Shown here piece after piece: positions 50,401-62,400 of a stretch of DNA of 64,000 nucleotides. A program made the translations under genes and the position numbers. Position 1 is the stretch's first letter. Each line of letters begins with the position of its first letter. The stretch is from Sitta carolinensis. Its lineage: Eukaryota; Chordata; Aves; Passeriformes; Sittidae. The stretch is from contig CM063288.1 of assembly GCA_032173965.1 (NCBI GenBank), forward strand, positions 16,224,501-16,288,500. The letters run 5' to 3'. The notes below the pieces were generated by a model. That model did not search any database. It had not been told where the DNA came from and saw only the letters and a program-made list of their open reading frames with translations.

Positions 50401-53400
50401 CAGAGTACCAGTTCCTCAGATGTTCTGGATCCTTTGGAATTTGTATTAAAAAGCACTGTTTCAAGAAACAAAACCAACGAAACAAACTTGTTTTGTTTGC
50501 TTTCCTCCAGTCATTTATCAATAACTAAGAGTGATCACTAAAACATTTCACATGCTGTTACTGAATGTTAGATATTACACTGGTTTCTGTCCTGCCATGG
50601 ACATCTCCAGCATGCTCAATAGTAGTTTTCAGCTGTGATCTGGATTGCATTCAAATCAGTTGTTTCAAGGCAAACAAATGAGGTTAAATTTATCCTTGCA
50701 GTCACTGCAGTGAGCACTGGGATAAATTCAGCCACCTCGATGCATGCTGCTATTAAAAAGTTAAGCATTTAAGAGAAGCCAGATGAAATAGTTACCTTTT
50801 GCCCCTCAATTGCAAATAGACTTTGGCTTACAATTATCTTTAATGAAGCCCATTTGAAACAGCATGTTTCAGAGGACAGCAGCAATTAGGGATCCATTTA
50901 GTACATCAAGGGGTTACAGACTTCTTTTGAGATCAAAAAAGACACTTGGAATTAGCAAACACAGTTGCATAGCTCTTGCATAAATGAGTATTTACTCCCT
51001 GAAACTAAAGTAAAAATTTAACACCTTGTCAAGACAATTTCTTAAAATGCAGGCAGCTACTTAACAGCAATAAATCTTGCTTTGCTGTCACCGTGTCAGT
51101 GGTTATAAACCTAAGGGCCCTGTTTTTGAAAAACAAGAAAGTCTTCAAATATTAGGCAATCCTTAAGTACAATTTCTGTGCTACATATGGAATGCATTTT
51201 GAACAATGAAACAGCATAAAAAAAAAAGGTTTTACTTTGAATCCAAAGTGCAACCAGCCTTTGGGACATGCTCCTTGTTGGTTCGGGTCTTTTGGAACCT
51301 CTTTCTCTATCTTCTTTGGAATTTTACGTTTACAAATACAGGGAAGAGAAACAGTACAGTTTTCATCACCCCAGAGTCCTGAGCAAAAAATAAAATCACA
51401 GTTCAACACTGGTTTGAGAATTGGAAAGGTTTTTTTTCTTAGGTAGCATAGACATTGTTTAGTGTTTGAGTAAAAAGAGATTCTACATCAAATATATTTG
51501 GACATACTGCATTACAGTGGATTTGGTGGTTCATGGGCACACACTTTTATTTCCAGTTTAATTTTTATCAAGTAAAACCAATTCTTCTACACTGAGTCAC
51601 ATAACATATGACTTTATAATCATTTATTTAAAAAATAAACTATGAAAAAAATTGCCTTAGATAAAATAGTTTGACTTCCTTACATTGAAAATTTTTGGCA
51701 AGATCCAGGTGATGATATAAAATGCTGACCTGCTTAGGAGGAAAACAATCTTTTCAGAAAACAACAAATTTTTGGCCAGGCCCCAGCTTTCGCCAGCTGA
51801 AGCAGGAGGGTGGGCATCTCTTCCATTTATCTGATACTAAATATGGCAGTGGCAAACTCAAGCATTCAGAAGTCATGAACCAAAGCCCCAAGATTATGTG
51901 TTGAAAAAAAGAAGGTCTTATGCTTTTTCTGTTTTGACTTTTAAGGCTGGGATTACAAGACTGCAGTTGCATTAATCTTCTTCAGCTCTTCTCACAAATA
52001 CAAAGCTCTTTTTATTTTTCCTGGAACCCGACATGTTTACTTTATCATATGACTTGCAGATCATCAGAAAACAGACACTGTAAGATGACAGAAATCACTA
52101 AACTAGCAGCACTGTAACTTTTTTTTTAATACCTTAATAAAATACAGAACTTTGCCATGATTGAAAGGCTAGCACCAAAATTATGGCAACCAAAAATCCC
52201 TCAGCAGATTTGCTATGGGATCAAATATAAGGTAGAAACCTGAGTACTTAAAGCCATGTGCTGATAGAAAAACAGTTTATAGATGTAGGAAAAATAGTTG
52301 CTAAGTCCATGTGGTTCATTTGGTTATGAGAAAACTGTCTGTGAACACCAGCAATGCATTAACATTATTCCTGCTCCACATAAACGCCAAACCAAAACTG
52401 AGGTATCAATATCACTGGAATCTTTGTATTTTGACATTAGAGAGCTGTAACTGTTAATATACTTTTAAAACCTACGACCTAGTCTCTGTGCATGTTAATG
52501 ATATTACACTATTTCCTCAATCACAGAAGCAGTCATGGAAATTATAACCATGGAACAGGACTTTAATATGGATTGTGTTTCTCAAAAGCAATGAAAACAA
52601 TATAAACCCTTTGGCCAACAACAGAATCAAGTTACAATTACTGCAGCAAAAGGAAATATAAAAGAAACCTGTTTGCGATGAAATGAAGCCACATCTTTTC
52701 CCTGGTTTCTGCAGATCTCTTTCCCTCCCTTCATCCCAGTTCTGGTACGTTACTGGTAATTCTTCTATCCAGCTGCACAGAAATAATAAGAATGAAGGTT
52801 CGCTTTTTCTTATTCTTACCTAAAATTACACCCTCCACCACAGAGTTCAAAAGGAGACACAGGGGGGAAAGTAAACAAACAACCACTGTGACCAAGGTCA
52901 ATATAAATGTCTTTTGCAACAGAAGGAATATTGAAATATAGAGATAAATTAAGAGCAATATTATTCATAATTATATTTACATGAGAATTGAAATTATCTC
53001 TTGACTATCCCACTCAGTCACCAAACTGCTTTGGCCCATCAGACTGGGACAGGGTATGCCAAGCACAACTCACAGCATACATGAATTCTTACCGAAACTC
53101 GTCACTGAGGTTTTCTGCGTGCAATCCAATCCACCAGTGGACATCACTATTTGATAGCTACAAAAGAAATGTTTTGCCATGTGTTTAGATGTTGTTGCCC
53201 TTCTACCAATGCATTAACAAACTCCTAAAGTCAGAGTGTGTATTCAATTCGCATCTCCATTGGGTTCCAATGGGAAGAACAGGTGCTAAATCCTGCCCAT
53301 GTTAATTCAAGTAACTTCAGTGAGGTTATTCACTTGAGTAGAGCATGATTTAGCTCCCATATTTCCACAGGATTGCTCATGTGCCTTCTGTAACCTAGGA

Positions 53401-56400
53401 ATTTACAGCCTATCTGGTTTGAAAAGACTGTTGTCTTAGACCAGAATTTGTTTTTCCCCATTTCCTAATATTAAACAGTAGCAAATATTTCTGTTGTCAA
53501 TAGCATAGTGCTGATCCTCGATGTTTCCAAAATGTTTTCTGAACATTTACTAACTTTCTATGGTTCATACCAGAGTTATCTAGCAATGCTTTCCAGATTG
53601 GTTGTTATTCTCATGAAAGGATCTAGACCTTTGCTTCTAAAAGGCAAAGCGTTATTGAAAAGCCATGGAAATAATGCAATTCCAGGAGCCAATGTTATTG
53701 CTTTATTGAATTGATTCTAGCTTAAGCTATTAATTGGTTTCGCTTCAGGGTTAGCCATCAGTCACAGTTTGTGGGCTTTTGGAAAACAAAAACCAGAAAG
53801 TTCTGAATGTGCAGGAAACTAAAGAAGCCTCCTTGTATCTGTAAAGCATTTCTTTTTTGTCAGAAACAACTGAAGTCCATCCTGTGTCCAGTGCTTTCAC
53901 ACTGTCCTTCAAGTTACAGCTAGGATTTCTCCAGCTCACATCTTATTTAGCAATATCAAATGAAGAAAACAGACATTTCTCACAAAAGACTCTGGATTGC
54001 TCTCTGATTTGGTATCGCCTGGCCCCTGAGCTCAGTTTTCTAATCACGGCACTCAGCCTACATATTACGGTTTCTAAAGAAACAGTGAAAAACATGATTC
54101 CAAATTCCATGCTAAGAAATTTTGACCAAGTTTTCAAATGACACATGCAAAGTCTATTTCGACTGCTGAGTATTGTTTTAGTGATTGCCATACTTACTCC
54201 TACTTGCACACGAAAATAGTTACAATCACTCAGGGACAAACGTGGCTCTGCCAAGAAAGCTCAGCCAAACCCAGCAGGCTTTAAAACTGCTGTATGTTGT
54301 CTTCTGAGACAAAACTTCTAGGAAGTTAAACTGATATCCAGTGTAAAGAGACTAAATTTTGCTTTTTCATTGCAGAATGCTCATAAACTTTCAAAATACC
54401 TGATAAATCCACTTTTAAAAGCTCTCATGTAATCAAACATGACTTTAAAGCTGCATTGAATTACCCATTTTGAGTGATCTTAAGTTGGAAAAACTTTTTT
54501 TTTTCTTTTTTTTTTCTTTTTTTTTTTTTTTTTTTTAATTTATATAGTTTTAGAATCATAAATATTCAGAGTTAGGTAATGTTGTAATTATATCCCATCA
54601 CAGTCTCTGGTAGATGTGGAAGAAGACAAGACCGCATAGCCAGTTATGTTGCTTTTCATTTAAAGCTTCTTCTGCCATGATCCATTGGTTTAAATCTGTT
54701 TCATCATGCTTTATTTTAAAATTACTTAAATAGGAGATAAAAATTATACATAATTCCTTGGAAACTGAAAGACTTCATAATAGTACAACACAATTCTGCT
54801 TAAGCTTTCTGTTACAAGTTAAAAGCTGAGAAGGCATGTAAACAGTAAGTGGAGGTGAAGAGCATTTCTACCCAGAACTAGATATTCTTTTAAAGATTAC
54901 ACTACAATATCCCTTTATATTATAGCTTCAGAATTTTTTCCTCAGTTAGGCAGACAGATTATTTGTATTAATTTTTAAAATTTTCATTATTTTGGTTTTA
55001 CTGAGAACACCTAATGGAAACAGACTCAGTTTCTTGGGAATTCATCTGCTTGTGAAATTATTTTTCACTTTCAAAGCTGTTTGTTCCATCAGAATGATTC
55101 TAGAGAAATTCTGCCATAAACCAGAGAAGGAAATTTAGAGGAAAATGTCTTTTTTTTTCCCCATATAAAAATCCAGAGTCACAAGGGGGTTTAATTCAGT
55201 AGACATCATGCAAGTCTGTGGACTCATTGGAACATTACCCACACTGGTGTACACCGAGGAAAAGGTAATCTATTTCCATGGCCATAAGCTTGGTTTATCA
55301 ATGGTAATCTATTTCTATGTCCACCCTCTATGGTTTATAGATAAATATAAATTTATAATTAAGATGCAGAGAAATTGGCAAGCCTTCACTCCTGGCCAGC
55401 TGTCCTCAACAGTAACATTTCAAATTATCATGCTGAAGATTTAAACAATGGAGACCATTTCAAACATCTGCACTTTCTGCCCACATCATGCTAATACTCC
55501 CTCTGAAACATCCCTCTCTATTGCTACCTGATCACCAGCAGCCAAGTGAGAAAACGGGAATGGAGCAGAGCTGCACTTGGATCAGGAGAAGTCCCAGTGG
55601 CTGCAGAACCACTGTGTGACTGTGAGGAACCACAGCGGCTCCCCTCGGCCAGAGAGGAAGGAACAGAAGGATGCACACCACACAGGAAACACACCTCTCT
55701 CTTTGCCCCCAATTACTTTCCCAGCTTTGGGGTAGGAAGCTTGCTTTTGCTCCACTTGGGTCTTTTGAGGCAGATTGATCAACCTGCTCAATAGTAGAGC
55801 TGGTTCTGCAGATCTGGAATTTTAATGATTTCTTAAGCTAAATAGGGCTTCAGGGAAAGATATGGGAATTGAAGACAGCAAGCACATTATTTCTAAAACA
55901 AAATGTCTTTTGAATTCTACCTGGAATAACAGGCAGACAGATTCTCTGAAAGATACAGCAGAAAATAGCCAGTTATCACCCAAGGATTTATTTTTTAGAA
56001 GGGGTACTTTTTCTTACCTTCCTTATTTTATTTTGAATAAAGGTTTGTTCACCAGAAGAATTTATTATTGCCAATCCACCACGAAGCCAGTTACAGACAA
56101 ACTTACAGGTTTCCCATTCTGCAGGGCTGACATGGAAAAGATATTCTGCTCCTTGATAATATGACCAGGGCAGTTCTAGAAAATGAGCAAAAGAGTCATA
56201 GTGTGCAGGGGTAAAAAAATAATTTCAAGTGTCTTTTTACCCCCATGACCAGCCTGTAGCCATACATCAGAGGACAAATATGCCACTAGGAACAGCAGAA
56301 TTGTATTTAACATATCAATTTGTAGTGACAAAAAATGGACTAGGAGTTTTGGGGTTTTTTTCCTAATACTCTATCCCCTGAGACTGCAGTAATATGAAGA

Positions 56401-59400
56401 GAGTTGTCCAGGCTTAACAGCAGGGCAGTTCTAATGTGATGGACAGGTTATCAAACTCCTGTGCTTATTACTGGCAATATTCCTTAACCCAACCAAAGCA
56501 GTATCTGATGCTCTGATGTTCCTAAACAACAGTGGCAGATTTGATTTGTAACAAGATTTCCCACAGCGTTCCTTACTGTAAATTTTCAACTTAGAATATT
56601 TTAGTTATTTTATTTTTAACAAAGGCTTAAATTACATTTCCAAGTTACATTGTTTCAAGATGAAAAAAAGAAAATATTTTCTTACCAGCTGTGTACCAAA
56701 CTGGACTCATTGGTTTGACACCTGCAAAAAAAAAGAGAACCAAACAAAAATCATTATGAATATTGCTATTCTTGTTCAGGGATTAAAAAAAGGAGTGAAA
56801 TGTGTAATAAGATAAAATAATTGCCATACTTGCTAAAAGCATGTTCAGTAGTTTTTATGAATAACAACTTGGAATGAGTATTTCTAACTAACTGATAACC
56901 TTGCTATATGTTTTTAAGTTGAATTTTCACATTAGATCTTTTGACTGGACAACAAATGTAAGTGGAATAACCCATTTGGCTTTGCCACGATTTCATGCAG
57001 AAGACCAGTGAGAACCCCAGAGGTGGCCAAAAAGGAGACTTGCAAATATTTTTTTCCTCATCTCTACTGAATTGCAAGTAATGTGTATAACAGACAATGC
57101 ATGTTAATTAACATTTCACCTTTTGGTATTTTGCATATCCATTCACGCTTTTCATTGCAGTGTGCTGGAAAGACTGTTCTGTTTACTTTGAACACACCAC
57201 AGCTTCTTGAGTCATCTTCAATATACTTGTCCTCCAAAAATGAAGATACAACCTGAAAACAGCACATTCATTCTCTTTCACTGACAACCCAAATGAAGCA
57301 TTTAAAAACCTCATCATGGAGAAAAATGAAGGATTTAGACATGTGTGTACAATAGGAACATCTCAGCAACAACTAGAGGAGTGCCTAAATTATGACGGTA
57401 AAATACAAATAATAGGGCCCACGTTCTCCCCATGTCCTGTCCAATTCTCACATTTTACACCAGACTTCTTCTTCATAAAAATAACTAAATAGCTATGAAA
57501 CATAACAATTTTTTGACATGACTAACAGCAGTTGCCCACATCTAAAAGCATTTGCCTTGGTTCAACGTATGCTCAGATCTGACTTGAAAGGTTACTGAAA
57601 TGCAGAGTAAACAGATAGTTACAGGTGTTCTGTCAGACCACTGCCACGTCCCTCCAGAAAGCACATTTCTTTTATTAAATCCAATCCAGAACTGTCTCTC
57701 TTCTGTTCTATAACAGAAACAAAGAAAATAATATTTCTCATGCACTTTTTCCTTAGCCATTTCAGAAATAATTTTTTAATAGTACAAATAAATGCATTAA
57801 TTTCTTCTTAATACATTTCTTAACTTTTTAGTATCCTGGAAGTAAACTCTTGCTTTCCTACTAAAATGTTAGCTTATGTTTTACAAGATGAGAACATTTA
57901 AAATAGGATTAAAATTGTTGAACCTCCATTTCAAAGAGGAATATTAACTCATAAAAATACCACCTTGACAGTAATAGCTGCTCAACATTTACCACAAAGA
58001 TCATCTTCAAAAAGAATCACATTGCAATGTTGCTGATGCATTTCACCCATTTTTAAGTTCACATTAGAGCAGGGACTTCTTTGGACACTAGTAAAGAGGA
58101 TGGAATAATGTAAATTGTAGATTAGTATAATTAAGATAAATTTTGTTGGTGATAAAAATATATTTACCTATCAAAAATTGTATATAACAGATTGTTTAAA
58201 AATGTCTCTTCATAGATGTGGCTAAAACTAGCAAGATGAGCTCCAAAATCCTGACATAATGCTTCTGCTTCATCCCATGTTCTTCTCATCAGAACTTTTT
58301 CATTGTGAAATATCTGCAATAAAATCAATATTGTCATAAATGTAGTTCATTTTAGAGAGCAGTTTTTTCAGAAAACCATAAAAATCAAATATTAGTCACA
58401 GTTTTTCCAAACGAAAGCCATGTATATTCCAAGCATAGCTCTGATTCTTATTACTTTCTCTCACTTTTCACTGCAGTGCAGGATGGTACCAGGAAATTTT
58501 TATTTGTTGAGTGAAAGAAATAATGCCTCATCAAAAACTTTTAGGAACAGCATATCCTTAAGCTGGTGTAGAATCAGAAAAACTCAAAGCAAGTGTGACG
58601 TGTACCTTGTAGCAGTTGAGCAGATTAGGTTCTGACTCCCATCCGAAATAGCAGGAACTCGAATATTTTTGAAAAGTAAGTTCAGGTTCTTCATAAGAAT
58701 TGACTTTTTGCTTGCACAATGACATTGCTTTGAAGTTCTTACAGCTTTTCACCTCCCAATAACCAAGAGGGTGCTGCCCTCGCATAGCCACACATCCTCC
58801 AGAACGACCTAGACATGAGAATAAGTGTTGAATATCAGAATAAAACATCTGAATTTTGTGATTTTTTTTTTATCAAGTGGCTGTTTTATTGTAATGAGTT
58901 TCTGGATAAATGATAATGAATGTATAAGACTAGAAAATTCTTTGGTCAGCAGCCAGTTTATAAGCCTGTCTTGGCTGGCTTGAGCTTGCAAAATGAACCA
59001 TGACAAACAGTTCCTCTCATAGAATGCAGGAGAAGAAATGCAATTAAAAACATTACTTTTGCAAAATGCAGTAGTAAAGCAATAAATGTAAAGAGTCCAA
59101 ATCAGAGAGCCATTACTGAAATGGAGTATCATTATAATTATGTCTCTATTTTTAGGTATTGCTTAGTGGTTTATGTTTCAAAGGTTGAACAGCTATTTAA
59201 TTTTTTTCACTTTTTGTTTCCTTGGAATATTTTACTTAGAATTACTATGAAGCAAACAAGATCAAATTAAAGGGGAAGAAGAAACCTCCATACAGTGCTG
59301 TTATTTACAGAAATGTATCTGGCAACCTCTGGCCTATTTTTCATATAAAATGCAAATCTCAAACTGTTATTGAATAAAATTCATGACTTTTCTAGGGCCT

Positions 59401-62400
59401 TTTTCTGGGAGTCTCAGAAAGCCCTTGAAAAGTTCATAAATAAATGGATGGAAAACATCAAGTTTAGGTTTTTGACCTTTTTTTAAAAACACAATGTATA
59501 CAACAAACAATATTATAGTTCATAAAGGAAAGTATGAAAACCACCACCTCACAGTAAAAGAAGAATTCCAGGGATTAGCTGTGCCCGTAAGGAGGGCCCG
59601 ACTGTGGGCAACTTCAGATTATGGAGCCAAGAGCAGATGCAAATTCATCTCTCTGCTCTCTCAGCCAGGCAGGGAGGAAAGGACTGGGACTCTTCAGTCC
59701 CTGCTAAGTCACTGCTGCCATGGGGAAGAGAGCACACTCTCCAGTTTCCACTTCCAAGCCTTTGCTTTTTTTACCAGCATGCTACTCACGCGGCTGGTAC
59801 TCATTCCAGTTCGAGTAGCTCACGGAGCCATTCTTTCCTGCTGTACTTAGCCAAAAGTATTCTCCTGTGTTGTTGAGGTCTTGCAATCCTATCCAAAAAT
59901 AAGTTCTCTCAGATTCTGCCATGCTGTGGATCATGCTGTTGATAAAAGCTTGTTCAAACCTTAATAAAACAATCAAGATAAAGGTTTTTAGAATAAAAAA
60001 GGTATTTCAGTGAACAGCTCTCATGACATTATTTAAATTATCTCAGAAGAAAAAAATATAATGGAGGTACTTAATTTTCTTTACAGAATGCTGTGGGGAA
60101 CCTCAGCCACAAGTCTGTAACACAAGCCACAATTTTCCCCTATTTTTTCCAGCACCTGAGCACATAAAAGAAACACTAGAATCAGATCTTATAACCTGAG
60201 TGCTTGAATTACAAGACGGAAAGACAGAATGTATGACTGATGCCCAAATAAAAACAAGAAAATCCTTGTATGAAGGGAAAAAGTTAGTGGGGGTCTAAAA
60301 AGGCTCCAGAAGAAAGAAGAGAAAAATCCTTGCACAGAAGTGTCCTACTGAAACCAGCAGACACACAAACCAGCACGAAGAAAGCAGATCTGAAGGATGC
60401 AAAGCACCAGTTGAACAGACTACAAAGAATCACCTTTTTTTTTATTTCTTCACTAAAGTTATGTGAGAGATATATACCTTTTTGCAAGTTATAGCTGTTG
60501 TGTATCGTAATCCAATTATCACTGAAATGCAATTAGTTCTGATATAATTGGTATAGGATTATACAAGAATGATTCAGTTTATAAGCACATTTAATGAGCT
60601 GACGATGAAAATTATACAGCAAAGAAGTTTCCCAGTTTGACTTGACTTTCTGGTTTCACAAACTCTGAAAAGAATGGCTAAATATAAGGATGATATTAAT
60701 GTAAAAAAATGGTTGTATCTATAACACTGTTACTCAGAATTTATATTTAATTTTCATTTCCTTTGCATGTTCTCTTTTTATGTCTACTCTCCTTCCTCAA
60801 CAACTTACTATCTAATGAATATTTTAGGATCAATAACTGAAAAGCTTTTGCAGTTTTCACTCCAGAACAAACCCCAGCAGCAATTAAACAAAGCCACTAA
60901 ACTAACATGCTTTTGCTACTCCTTGGCACTGCTGCTAACTGGAACTGGGAACTAACATCATAACCAGTGATGGCTACACCCAGAAGTGAAAAAAAAAAAA
61001 TAAATAAAATAAAGCAGCAGAAGACATGATTCTAGTGATGTGCAGCACGCCCTCAGCTCCCTGCCACATTTGAGCTGCCAATGCTCAGCTGCAAGAATTT
61101 GTCCTTTATTCCCCCTGACAGGATCTTTATGGCACTGCAGCTCAGTGCTGCATGCCCTGTGCACGATCCTGAAACCACCGGGCAGGGCAAATTCCCATTG
61201 ATGTAAATCCTTATGTAGGGTAGCCAGTGTTTTCCTAAAATATCTCCCTTCTACTTAACTGATTGCTGGGGGTTACGTCCCCTGGTCTGAAGGGATCAGA
61301 TATTTCCTCCTTATATTTTTAGGGTTTGGGGGGTTTTTGGTTGATTAGGGTCTTTTTAACAATAAATATGCAGCAGTTAAAGTATCTATGTAATTTATCT
61401 ATTAGTATGTCAAACTTTAATGGAAAGCAAATATAAAGGGTAAATAAGAAAGAGAGCAGAGATAACCCAAGCATCTGGACATCTATAGAGGAGAAAGCTC
61501 TTGCTAAAGCTGAAAGAGGTAAATAAGAACAAGGCATGGGAAAACAGCAACAAATACTTGAAACATTTACTCTCTTACCCTATTTGCTGAGAATTCACAT
61601 AAGATGAATACATAAACAGAAACATTTATAAAACATTAACTGATTTGGATTAAAATTTTATATTTTTTCATTATAAAATGTAAGCATATTTTCATTTCTC
61701 TCAGTACACCTTCTAAGTACACAATAAAGTTTCTTTAAGACTTTACATACCCCTCCAGAAAGCACTTTCTTTAGATTTCTGCATGCCCATGTGTGCACAT
61801 TACTACAAGTATTTATTATCCTAACAGTTGCTTTTTACTAAATTTATTTTCAATTAAAAAGTAAGGCAAAGCACACCTTTGATTTTAGCCGATGTTAGTA
61901 ATTATGCTCACCTCTCAAGCAAATATTATTTCACAATGGTAATATCATTTGCCATGCAACACCTTATAAAGTTAGAACAGCTCTTGTTAGGGGTATCTTC
62001 ACACTGTCTAATAGGATTAACTACCTGTTTGTTACTGATACAAGTGCAGATGGGCAGAAATAACCACTGGAAGCATGTTCAAAACTTCGAGGGGTACTGT
62101 CGATTTTGTAACAATATCCACCATGTCTTTCCCATCCCTTAAAAGAAATGAACATTATTTTATAGATTATTAATTATTGTATAGCTGTTAAAAACTCGTC
62201 CCCCTTTTGTACCTTCTGGCATCCCTACAGGTCTTTTCTTTCCTACCATGGTTGAAAAGCAGTTACCCTCAAGGTCACTGAAAACAGGATATCAGATGAG
62301 CCAGAACACTGTGTCAGTGGTCAGCTTGCCTCATTTCATCTCATTATTAGGCTTTTATTTCATATTATTCTCCCCTAGGTGTCCAAAAGTCACCACCTGG

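Larger units (their letters stand above)
48873..51235. other. PLA2R1: PLA2R1 introns flanking the CTLD6 exons
   Basis: Outside exons 49433-49563 and 50338-50455 this is AT-rich intron sequence with no recognised repeat. Confidence 0.6.

Noticed and set aside
52731..52958. Hydrophobic minus-strand frame resembling a membrane protein
   Set aside because: It spans an intron and reads the neighbouring CTLD5 exon out of its proper phase.
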